Positions 11,156 to 20,520 of a DNA stretch of 28,472 nt are shown piece after piece. Position numbers and translations under genes: made by a program. The stretch's first letter is position 1. Every line of letters starts with the position of its first letter. The notes below the pieces were generated by a model that worked only from the letters and a program-made list of their open reading frames with translations, was not told where the DNA came from and did not search any database. The DNA is from Daldinia sp. FL1419 (taxonomy: Eukaryota > Ascomycota > Sordariomycetes > Xylariales > Hypoxylaceae): contig MU623606.1 of NCBI GenBank assembly GCA_025201765.1, positions 1 through 28,472 of the forward strand, in the 5' to 3' direction.

Positions 11156-11232
11156 TTTTATTATTTATTTATTATTTATTTATTTTTATAACTAAGTCAC
11201 CCCAATTACATAAGTGTTTTTTTTTCTTTTAA
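11156..11232 (-). mobile_element. Possible 3' stub of a different LINE subfamily
   Basis: On the minus strand the order is TTATGTAATTGGGGTGACTT, then AGTTATAAAAATAAATAAAT and a (TAAA)n-like run. This resembles the LINE 3' end seen elsewhere here (GTAAATCGGGGTAGTAATAAATAA) with extra bases. It may be the 3' tip of a related element oriented minus. The body would lie to the right, where only the G tract and the satellite array are seen. Confidence 0.35.
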
Positions 11233-11245
11233 GGGGGGGGGGGGG
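11233..11245. repeat. G13 homopolymer
   Basis: Thirteen consecutive G residues at the left edge of satellite array 2, directly after a T-rich stretch. Such a run is exceptional in this sequence and could be length-unstable or a sequencing or assembly weak point. Confidence 0.9.
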
Positions 11246-12780
11246 TTTACAGAGGGCTGTAGTATAATTACGTAATTGAAGCTGCAAGACCTTATTAGCC
11301 TCCATAGAGCCAACCTTTCTAATGTTTCTACAGGCTTTTTAATACGTAAATAAGCCTTCAGGTGTTGTTTTCCTATCTGATCAGCTCAAGCATAGAATCG
11401 TCAGTTTTCCATAGAACTTCGTACGATAAAACTGCAGGGCATATCCTGCAGGAACTCCTGTTCAGTTAGAGCTCCTGTTCAATTAGAGCTCCTGTTCAAT
11501 TAGAGCTCTTATTCAATTAGAGCTTATGTTCAATGTATAGGCCCTCAGAAATTATTTTCCTATCTGATCAGCTCAAGTTGTTAAACATAGAATTGTTAGT
11601 TTTCTATAGAGTTTCGTACGATAAAATTGCAAGCCATATCCTGTAGGAGCTCCTATTCAATTAGAGTTTATGTTCAATAAAAATAAACCTTTAGATGTTG
11701 TTTTCCTATCTGATTAGTTCAAGTTCTCAAGTATAAAATTGTTAATTTTTAAAATCATAGAGTTTTGTATAATAAAAGTGTAGGGTTAGAGTATATCCTG
11801 CAAGAACTATTAAAGCTTTTATTTAATTAGAATTTATATTTAACATAAATAAGCCCTTAGAAGTTGTTTTCCTATCTGATTAGCTTAAGCTTTTAAGCAT
11901 AGAATTGTTAATTTTCGATAGAAATCTATACGATAAAATTGCAGGGCATATCCTGCAGAAGCTATTAGAGCTTATATTCAATATAAATAAGCCCTTAGAA
12001 GTTGTTTCCTATTTGATCAGCTCCAGTTCTTAAGCATAGAATCATCAGTTTTTCTATAGAGATTTGTACGATGAAGTGCAGGCCATATCTTGTAAGAGCT
12101 ATTAGAGCTTTTGTTCAATTAGAGCTTTTGTTCAATATAAATAAACATCCAAAAGTTGTTTTCCTGTTTGATCAGCTCAAGTTAGGATGTGCCCAAGCAT
12201 CAGTTTTTCTATAGAGATTTGTACAATAAAATTGCAGGGCATGTCCTGTAAGAGCTCCTGTTCAATTAAAGCTCCTGTTCAATTAGAGCTCTTATTTAAC
12301 GTAAATAAACTTCCAAAAGTTATTTTCTATTTGATCAGTTTAAGTTCTCAAATATAGAATTATTAATTTTCTATAGAGTTTTGTACGATAAAATTGCAGG
12401 AGCTTTTGTTCAATTCGAGCTTATATTCAATGTATAGGTTATTAGAAGTTGTTTATTTATTTGATCAGCTTAAGTTTTCAAGTATAGAATTGTCAGTTTT
12501 CCATAGAGTTTTGTGCAATAAAACTGCAGGAGCTCTTATTTAATTAAAGTTCTTGTTCAATTAGAGCTTTTGTTTAATATAAATAAACCTTCAGAAGTTG
12601 TTTTCTTGTTTGATCAGTTTAAGTTCTTAAGGATAGAATTGTTAATTTTTAGAATCAAAGAATTTTATACGATAAAAGTATAGGGTTAGGGTATATTTTG
12701 CAAGAGTTATTAGAGCTTAAATTCAATATAAATAAGTTGTTTCCTCTTTAATCAGCTCAAATTCTTATTAATAAAAAGGA
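11246..12780. repeat. Satellite array 2: ten units, weakly mutated
   Basis: The landmark TCCTATCTGATCAGCTCAAG, or a close variant, recurs with its GATCAG at 11379, 11566, 11712, 11878, 12015, 12170, 12333, 12463, 12612 and 12750; spacings are 130-187 bases. Each unit has AATATAAATAAGCCC..AGAAGTTGTT before it and a segment like TAGAATTGTCAGTTTTC..TACGATAAAATTGCAGGGCA after it. Between units lie variable numbers of a 17-bp subrepeat (AGAGCTCCTGTTCAATT), which explains the uneven spacing. There is no open frame. It is the less mutated relative of array 1. Confidence 0.9.
11451..11535. repeat. 17-bp subrepeat, five copies
   Basis: Five head-to-tail 17-mers of the type AGAGCTCCTGTTCAATT; the first and last copies have a few substitutions. 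Shorter runs recur near 12101-12130, 12251-12300 and 12531-12575. Confidence 0.93.
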
Positions 12781-12997
12781 TGTACCTAATTATAAATATT
12801 TTTTTAAATTTTAAATTTTTAATATGTTTTTTTACCCTTTATTAGTTCTTATTAGTTTTTATCAGCTTTTATTAATTATTATTAATTATTTATTAATTAT
12901 TTATTAATTTCTTATTAATTTCTTATTAATTTCTTATTAATTTTATATAGTAATTTATTGGAAAGTTTCAGTATAATATACTGGATTTCGTCCTGGA
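12781..12997. repeat. Spacer with an 11-bp minisatellite (about 12838-12947)
   Basis: From about 12838 to 12947 a unit of 11 bases (TATTAATTTCT and variants) repeats about ten times, the last three almost perfectly. After it, 12966-13000 is a small G+C islet with CAGTATAATATACTG, two 7-bp arms around one base, followed by GATTTCGTCCTGGATA. I recognise no gene or element in it. Confidence 0.8.
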
Positions 12998-13090
12998 TAA
13001 ATAAGATTTATATATTTATTATATTTAAACTATTCTTTATAATATTTTATAATATATTTAAAATAATAATATTTAAAATATTATATTATT
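12998..13090 (-). mobile_element. LINE fragment L11, left half (ORF1 zinc-knuckle region)
   Basis: Read on the minus strand this matches L12 at about 26080-26180 (ORF1 zinc-knuckle coding region) and is the direct continuation of 24624-24975. The copia element 13091-24623 sits exactly between the two halves. With it and one TTATT removed, the joined sequence aligns to L12 without a gap. Similarity stops near 12998. Confidence 0.8.
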
Positions 13091-13295
13091 TATTGGTAGG
13101 TACGTATATAAGATAAAAGCAAGATAATAATAAAGCAAATAATAATAAAGGTAAAATTGATATATTGAAGTTGTTTGAAAGAAAAAACTATTTAAAAGAA
13201 ATAAGTGGGACATTTATCCTTATATAATAATAAATATATAAGTATTTTTTAAAAATAATATATTATATTAAGTTATATAAGTTATATAACCATTA
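13091..13295 (-). repeat. 3' LTR of the copia element
   Basis: Reverse complement of the LTR seen intact at 459-662: here TATTGGTAGGTACGTA at the plus-strand left edge and TATAACCATTA at the right edge. It differs from that copy mainly by C/T and G/A changes. A purine-rich tract (reverse complement of 13297-13315, AAAAAGAAAATAAAG) sits immediately upstream, where the polypurine tract that primes plus-strand synthesis belongs. Confidence 0.92.
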
Positions 13296-13318
13296 TTTAC
13301 TTTATTTTCTTTTTGCAA

Positions 13319-13932
13319 TTATATTACAAACCTAACACCTAACTTTTGTTTCACCTATTTTTCTAATTGTAAATTAATTTAATTATTCTTTATTAATGTT
13401 TATATAGCTTCATTTAGGGATATCTTTGTCATAACATCCATAAGATTATATATATTATAAATCTATTAAATATTATTAATTTCTCAATTTTTATATAATT
13501 ATTATAAAATTATTAAATTAATTATTAATCTTTTTTTATTAATACTACCTATTTAAATAAAGTATTAATACAAAAAAAGAATTAATATATAAAATCAATA
13601 AAGCCTTAGGTAATAAAAGGTACTTTAAAATGGTATTAATTATATAATAAATAATATATCCAATATTAAAGTTTTGGATTATTCCATAGATTTTATTAGC
13701 AAATACACTCCAAATAATATATTTATATTTGGTAAATAATTAATAAATAATATTATTAATAATTTAAATCTTATTATTTTGATTAATTAATTCTTCATTA
13801 TTTAATACAATGATATAATTAATTTATAAATTTAGATCCTTATTATTTATAAATAAGCCATCAACAAAAATGTATAGGTGTAAATTTTGGGAATCTAAAT
13901 TAATATAATTAAGTTTTTATACCTAATTGTTC
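13319..13932 (-). pseudogene. copia pol C-terminus: RNase H domain
   Basis: On the minus strand one frame gives IFVDGLFINNKDL (about 13836-13879), the first catalytic aspartate region of the retroelement RNase H. It is followed by NYIIVLNNEE and then, around 13680-13737, SVFANKIYGII. That last string corresponds to the RNase H motif around the catalytic glutamate (family form SVLASEIYG); the E is now K. The end of pol reads DVMTKISLNEAI (13409-13440, family form DAMTK) and stops at 13319-13321. Interruptions are all TAA/TAG at expected Q or R positions. RNase H would remove the RNA strand during reverse transcription. The upstream half of pol continues beyond LINE L7 at 14471. Confidence 0.88.
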
Positions 13933-14460
13933 GCCATGGGTCGGCAGCACTGTTTTGAGCCATTTTGAAGAGCAAATATAATATTGTGGTATTGAAAAGA
14001 AAGTTATAAAAATAAGAATAAATAATGGCTTTTCACAAAAATGTGAAATCATTCATATATATTTATACTTTACATAAACTACATACATTCCAGCCCTCCC
14101 CCAAAACAACCTCTTTACAATATAATAACATTTTTATTATTTATTAAAAAAAATAATAAAGTCATTTTGGATTTTATTGTTATTTCATACCTGAATTACT
14201 GCTATATCATTTTATATAATTAATATTATAATATATAAAATATTTTTTTATATTAAAATCTAATTATTTCTATTAAAAGATAAATTTTAATAAAAATATA
14301 AAATAAAATTAAAATTATAATAATATAATTTATTTAAATAAGTAATAAGTAGGTTTTCTCCAGAATACAGTTCCTACCCGGAACAAATACCAAGAGATGG
14401 ACCGGATACCTATAATATATTCTAGGTAAATTAGGGTAGTAATAAATAAATAATAAATAT
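13933..14460 (+). mobile_element. LINE copy L7 (3' UTR only) inside copia pol, with TSD
   Basis: It starts at GCCATGGGTCGGCAGCACTG and ends with GGTAAATTAGGGTAGTAATA and a (TAAA)n-type tail. The flanking repeat is CTAATTGTTC (13923-13932) and CTAATTATTC (14461-14470), identical except for one G/A difference of the RIP type. It separates the RT and RNase H coding halves of the copia element. The first 60 bases and the region 14080-14110 keep G+C. Confidence 0.9.
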
Positions 14461-14470
14461 CTAATTATTC

Positions 14471-16754
14471 ATTTACCACTTAATTTAAATATTAAAAGAT
14501 TTTATCTTTTTAGGGCCTAGTTTTAAATGTTGGGCTGCTATTAAATAATTAAAGGTTATTTTAGGTTGGTAAATGGAAAAAATGTATGTTTTTTGTACCT
14601 GTTGTTTAATAAATTTTTTGTTTATATCCAATAATTTTATATCCAATTATTCAAGTTTCTTGGCCTATCCCTTTTATATAATAATTATATTATAGTTTTT
14701 TTTGTGGATAATAAAATATAAGCTATTAAAATCTTTGGTTTTAGTGTTCAGTATCTTTTAGGGGCGTGCTTTAATCCCAATTTTGGTGAGTGTTTTATTT
14801 TTTATTATTAAAAATTTTATAGTGTTGATGTTTAAGGTATCATTTATTTAAAAGCTTATAATTCTAAATGGGATTGTATTTGTTATTAATAGATATAAAT
14901 TAAATATTAATGATTTTATGTTAAGTTTTTATTAATAATAATACAAATAAATTTTAAATTAATACGTCTTTAATTTAACTAAATTATATAGTAGTTTGAT
15001 GATATATAATAGCGTTCCTTTGGGATATTTATTTTTTAATTTTGTTGGTAGTTGTATAAATATTGTTTGTTATATAGGTATCTTAAATTAAATATATGCC
15101 ATGATAATATCTTTTATTATGATTTTTATGCCTTGATATTGGAAAATTAAAGTTAGGACTAAAATAAAACATTAACTTACCTTTTAAATAATAAGGGCAT
15201 ATATTATAATAAATTTTTTATTAAAATTACCATAATTTTGAATAATAAACTTTAATTTTTTATAAGGTATTAATATATTTTTTCCTTTTATTTTATAGAT
15301 TATTTATAATTTAAAAATTATTACTCTTTAATAAATTAATATATTATATATTTTAAATTATAAGATTCTTTTATTAAATAATATATTAAATTCTTTTATA
15401 TCCAATATCTTATATAATTTTCTTATGGTAATGATTTTTCCCATTATGTATAATTAAAAAATTAAAATTAAATTATTTCATTCCTTATTACTAAAATACA
15501 AAATATTAATATATAAAAGATTGTTGATATATATAAGATCTTTTTTTAAAATTATTTTATAATTATTTAGATTAAATGTAGGTTTAAATAATTATATTTA
15601 AAATTCTTTGGTGGATATTAAATTATCCTTAAATTAGGTGTAGGGTTTAATGTAGGAGTTCCAGAATATAGATATTCCTTTAGATATATTAGATGCCATA
15701 ATAACATCTTTGTTAATAATTATAATAATCTTATAAAAATCCTTCCATCCACCCTTTTTTAAATAGATAAGGATTTTATTACTAATAAATAGAAATATAA
15801 ATAATATTTTTATAGTATTAGGGTTATTATAAATGTTAAGTACATTTTGAATAGATTATTGTAACTTAATTTTTTTAATTTTAATTATAATTTTTTATAT
15901 TATTTAAATATAATAAATTTAAATAGATATAAGTAATAAATTTATATTAATTTAAAGATAAATTTTAAAAATAAATAATATAAGAATTAATTTATTAAAA
16001 TTAATTATATTATTAATTATTTTTATAATTATTTATAATTATGATATTTTTAAATTAAAGTCTTAAAATTTATCTATAATTATTTTATAGGTTTGGTAAA
16101 TTAAGTTATAATATCCTTTTATTTTATTAATAAATTAATATATTTTAATTGATATTTAATAATATATGATTTTAATAATACATATTTCATTTTGGAATTC
16201 TGGATTATTAAAATTTATTTTTATATTATAAGAAATAATATTTAAAAGGTTAAAATAGGTATTAATTTAATATTTTTTTAGTTATAATGTCTTTTATAAA
16301 TTATATTATTTAGAAATTAATAGTAATATTAATTATATATAAAATTAATTATTTTTCCAAATATATAATATTAATAATTATTTTATAATTAAAATTTATA
16401 TTAAAATTTTTAAAGGTAAACTTAAATCTTTATAAAGTTTTACCTTTAATTTAATAATAATAATAAAATTTATTAATTCTTTTAAAATTATTTATATTAA
16501 TATTATAATTAATCTTATTTAAAAGATTATAAAGTTTTTTAATTATAAAATAATTAAAACAAATATATAGGCATTATAATTCTATTTTTATAAAATAAAT
16601 AATATTATTTAAATAAAATTAAAAATATTTTTATTTTTATTTAATATTAATTATTATATTATTTTTGTATATTAGTTAATTAGTGATATTATTAAAATAT
16701 ATTTTTAAATAATTTATATTTTTAATTAAAAAGAAAAATAATATATTTAATTTT
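14471..16754 (-). pseudogene. copia pol: reverse transcriptase (and probable integrase end), dead
   Basis: Minus-strand reading, one frame throughout. VIIFKLQIIYKIKGK (with the CAA-derived stop read as Q, about 15260-15330) corresponds to the start of the copia RT (family: RIFNSRFVDEIKG). DIIMAYI (about 15100-15120) is motif A (family: DITQAY). TIFIQLPTKLKNKYPKGTLL follows, then YIIKLLYNLV (about 14980-15005; family: VIKPLYGL). The catalytic pair is near 14837-14851, where the family TDD reads IND: one aspartate has become asparagine. AAQHLKLGPKKIKSF (about 14500-14550) leads to the RNase H half. The 15770-16750 part should hold the integrase; only a weak GYYN...YKIIIDKF similarity to the integrase C-terminal region (about 16060-16120) is visible. 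Confidence 0.85.
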
Positions 16755-17010
16755 ATAATATAGAAATTTTTCGAGGTGGTATTGGACTGTAAATGCAATG
16801 GGTATGGTGATATTATATTATAGTATTGCAGAGTGCAAGTAAGGTATATAAAGAGGATTGAAATTAGTTGGGAAAGGTTATAAATTGGTAACACTATTTT
16901 GAACCATTTTAGAAAATAAATATAATATTGTGATATTAAAAAGAAAATTGTAAAAATAAGAATGGGTAATGGTTTTTTATAAAAATGTAAAATTATTTAT
17001 ATATATTTAT

Positions 17011-18299
17011 TATTATTATTATTTATTACTACCCCGATTTACCTAGAATATATTATAGGTATCTGGTCTATCTCTTGGTATTTGTTCTGGGTAGGAACTG
17101 TGTTCCGGAGAAAACCTACCTGCCGCCTATCCGAATAAGTTACGTTGCCATAACTTTGATTTCACCTTGTGTTCCTATTGGAACTTACCCTTTAATAGAA
17201 ATGATTAAACCTTAATATGGAAAAACAATTTATGCATTATAATGCCCGAGCTTCGTGAAGTGGTGTGGCGGCGGCCCGGGTGTGGGGCGACAACAAGGTC
17301 CAAGATGTCCAGTGCTGCCTCGAAAAACCCACTTCGCTTTCATATGTGTACTGCATCAAGCAAAAGAAAGCTTGCGTGTTTGTAGGTGTTCTAATATTTC
17401 TCTGGTTTCTTCTTATTACTAACTTTCTTTAAATATTTTAATCCTTTTGTTGGAAATTATTATAGTGTTTTGGATTTAGTGTAATATTATAATATTGTGT
17501 TATGCTAAAATTATAATCCCAGTATAGTTATATGTTATAAAGATGATTTGTTTGCTAAAGATGGAAAATTGTATGAAGAGTGTGGCTATGCCTTTCTGGT
17601 GTAGTTCTGGAAGTTAATTAATAAGGTTTTACTACAGTTTTTCCAAGATTTTTAAATCTTTAAAAAATTTGTTCAGGAATTATTAATAATATTTAACAAC
17701 TGTTCTTATCATGTTTAGTCCTTTACTTGCCAGGTCTACGATTCTTGTACGTTTCAGCAATTTTAAGAAGATTATTTATTTTAACGTTATTGATGTTGTG
17801 ATTATCCTACAGTATGACCCCATTCTGTACTTGTTTTATTAATATTTATTAATTATAATGTAGGGTTTATAGGGGAATTAATTTTAAAAAGAAATGTATA
17901 TATATTGTTTTATTCCCGGTAATTTATATTATTTATATATATTATTATTGCAGTGATCTTTTATTTAAGAAGTTTAAATGGTATTAAATGTTTTGTTATT
18001 CTCCAATAACAATTCGCTACAGATTTTTAATAATTTTCCGGTATACTTAAACTTAAGCTTTAATAAATACGATCTTTTCTTTGAAAATACACTCGCCCTT
18101 GTTCAAAATTCTTTAATATATATAATTAAGGAAAGTGAAGAGAAGGATGAGGAGGCGGACGTGGGGGAGGACGATTCTGATGGGTACAATTTGGAATAGG
18201 CGCGGAACGATCCCGGGTAGATGTGGTCCTCTTAGAGGACCCCACTAGTGTGTTGTTGCTTATGTCCTTCCATTTGATTGTAGGTTCTTCTTGTTCAGC
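17011..18299 (-). mobile_element. LINE copy L9, minus strand, nested in L8, lightly mutated
   Basis: The tail (ATT)n lies at 17011-17024, then the reverse complement of GGTAAATCGGGGTAGTAATA. The 3' UTR lies at about 17030-18126 and the end of ORF2 at 18127-18299. TTATATATATTTAT occurs at 16997-17010 and again at 18300-18313, an exact 14-bp TSD. L9 keeps normal G+C in 17090-17400 and 18120-18298 (for example GGCGGCGGCCCGGGTGTGGG), unlike every other LINE here, so it is the youngest or least RIP-affected copy. Its 3' UTR has its own internal deletion: GAGGCAGCACTGGACATC joins directly to TTGGACC. It is the best template in the window for a family consensus. Confidence 0.92.
18127..18299 (-). 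pseudogene. LINE ORF2 C-terminal tail, 5'-truncated (L9)
   Basis: Minus-strand reading from 18297 is open for 57 codons and ends at a TAA at 18127-18129. The peptide starts EQEEPTIKWKDISNN and ends with a proline-rich stretch NRPPPRPPPHPSLHFP. The same stop position is conserved in L4 and L10 (the TTTCCTTAA region near 7290 and its counterpart near 20515), which supports this as the natural end of ORF2. The start is lost by LINE 5' truncation. No domain is recognisable. The plus-strand open frame over the same bases (17978-18199) is its antisense. Confidence 0.55.
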
Positions 18300-18723
18300 T
18301 TATATATATTTATATTTTATATAAATTATATATATCCTGACTTTTTCTTAGAATAACCTTTTTGTAATATAATAATGTTTTTATTAATTATTAAAAAAAA
18401 TAATAAAGTTATTTTGGATTTTATTGTTACCTTATATTTGGGTTATTGCTATACTATTTTACATAATTAATATTATAATATATAAAATGTTTTTTTATAT
18501 TAAAGTTTAATTATTTTTATTAAAAAGTAAATTTTAATAAAAATATAGGATAAAATTAAAGTTATAATAATGTAATTTATTTGGATAAATAATAAGTAGG
18601 TTTTTTTTGGAATATGGTTCTTACCTGGAACAAATATTAAAAGATGGACTAGATACCTATAATATATTCTAGGTAAATCGGGGTAGTAATAAATAAATAA
18701 ATAAATAAATAATATAGAAATTT

Positions 18724-18981
18724 ATATTATTAAATAAGATATTTATTATAATAATGTTTAATAATTTAATAAAAAATTTATTTTTAAATTTAATATTAAT
18801 TTCTTTAATATAAATATAATTTATTTTAAATTTTTAATTAGGATATTTATTGATAAAAATAAAATAGTACTTTTTATTTATTATTAAAATATAAATAATT
18901 CTAATATTTAATATAATATCTTAAAATATAATTTTTATATATTAATTTAAAATAAAAATAATATTGATTTTTTTAATTATT
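18724..18981 (-). mobile_element. copia internal segment between L8 and L10
   Basis: About 258 bases of very A+T-rich sequence lie between the right TSD of L8 and the left TSD of L10. By position they belong to the copia element between gag and integrase/RT. No motif is readable. Confidence 0.65.
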
Positions 18982-18995
18982 AAGGGGATAAAGGT

Positions 18996-20520
18996 GGTGT
19001 CCCGTAAGGTTCCCCATTATTACCTATCCTGTTCATTATCCATATAGCCACCCTATATGAAGAGCTGGACTAGGAGGGTATCTTGGTTGTTGGCTTTGCG
19101 GACGATACGAATATGTTGACAGCAGGATATTTTGTAGCCGAAAATTATATTAAATTGGAACGAGCGTACAGAACGTGCCTGAATTGGGCACAGAAATATG
19201 GCATAACTTTTATAATATAAAAAAGTAAATTTATATATTTTATAAAGGCTTATTAAATATTAAATATAAAAATTAAATTAAATAATATAGTTATTAAATT
19301 TAAAAAAAATATTAAATTCCTTAAAATATAATTAAATAAGAAATTCAAGTGGAATAGATATCTAAAAATAATTAAAATTAAAATGGAAAGGTAATGGTAT
19401 ACATTTTCTAAATTAATAATATTAATATAAGGTTATAATGTGGCCCAAATAAAAAAGATCTACATAAAAATAATATAAAACGTAATAATATATAAAGCAA
19501 TAACGTGGTACATTCTAAGCCAAAATTATAAAATAAAAAATATCATTAAAAAATTAAGTACTATTTAATTAATTTACTTATAAGAAATTAATAATATATA
19601 TAAAATAATAAAAATATTATAATTAAAAATAAAATTAAATTATTCCTTAATATATTTTTATTTAGATATAATAATAATAATAGCTAAGTTCCGCATAAAT
19701 AACAGAAGTTTTAATTTTAAAATTTAAGAAATAAGGTAGAAAATTTAAAAATAAGTAGAATTTTAAAGGTTTAAGAAATAATAAAATCTTCCTATTGTTA
19801 CTTAAATATTAAATATATATATTATAAAAATTAAAATTAATTAAAATATTGAATAAAAAAGATACCAACACCTTAAAAAAACCTTTTTAAATTATTAAAT
19901 AAAAAGATAAAAAGAATATAAAAAGGATATTATTATATTAACAATTTAATTATTATCTTTTAATATAAAAATTAATAATTAATATTTTAATTTATAAAAA
20001 TATGAAATATTAATATTATTGTAGATATATATTAAAAAAATAAAATTGAAAGCCTTTTTGTTTAACAAAAAAATTCCTAAAATAAATATTCCTAAATATA
20101 AATATAATAAAAGGGAAATAACATAGTATATAATTTTTGAATATTTTGAATATATTTCAACACAGGTTTATTTTAAATAGAATTTAACCTTAAGAATTTT
20201 TTTAATTAATATAGATTATAAAAGAATATTATTTAATTTTAATAAAATTTTATTAATAATCTATTAATTTTTTAAATAGATTTAATTATTTATATATAAA
20301 ATAATATTATAATTTATTTAATATAAATATTTTTAAAAATTTTAAATTAAATAAGAAAAATTTATAATTAAATAAAAAAATATAAATAATAATATATTAA
20401 TAGGGTCTTTTAAAAAAATTATATTTATTTAAAATTAATTTATATTTATTTTAAATTATATTTATTGGAATTGACTTTTTTTATATCTGTTTTTTCATTT
20501 TTTTCTTTACTTTTTTTGGT
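18996..20520 (+). pseudogene. LINE ORF2: reverse transcriptase palm (motifs B and C) and C-terminal part
   Basis: From 18996 one frame reads GVP*GSPLLPILF (motif B, family GVPQGSPLSPILF; the Q codon CAA is now TAA). It continues through HIATLYEELD, one more stop (CAG to TAG), then VVGFADDTNML with the catalytic FADD at 19092-19106, both aspartates intact. NYIKLERAYRTCLNWAQKYG follows, then the thumb region. Around 19440-19510, GYNVAQIKKIY and AITWYILSQN match the conserved YG..TWY region after the RT in Tad1/jockey-type LINEs. At 19685, IAKFRINNRSFNF begins the C-terminal part. Beyond 19215 the frame is full of RIP stops. Fingers and motif A are absent because of the 5' truncation; they are present in L12. 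Confidence 0.88.

Larger units (their letters stand above)
16770..18708 (+). mobile_element. LINE copy L8 (3' UTR), split by nested LINE L9, with 15-bp TSD
   Basis: L8 consists of 16770-17010 plus 18314-18708. It is the long-form 3' UTR from TCGAGGTGGTATTGGACTGT to the end GGTAAATCGGGGTAGTAATA plus a (TAAA)n tail. ATAATATAGAAATTT at 16755-16769 and 18709-18723 is an exact 15-bp TSD and marks the insertion into the copia element. Inside it, the sequence TTATATATATTTAT is duplicated by the insertion of L9. Confidence 0.92.

Noticed and set aside
11246..12780. CRISPR-like array
   Set aside because: Units are imperfect and 130-187 bases apart, the intervals are themselves repetitive, and the context is fungal retroelements.
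16676..16894. 72-codon minus-strand open frame
   Set aside because: It crosses the copia/L8 insertion boundary and the TSD, so it cannot be an ancestral gene. Its composition (I, N, Y, F, L, K) is that of random A+T-rich sequence.
17978..18199. 73-codon plus-strand open frame with an acidic C-terminus
   Set aside because: It is antisense to the 3' UTR and ORF2 end of LINE L9. The acidic run is the reverse of the Pro/Arg-rich ORF2 tail, and the same bases are mutated without frame preservation in L2.
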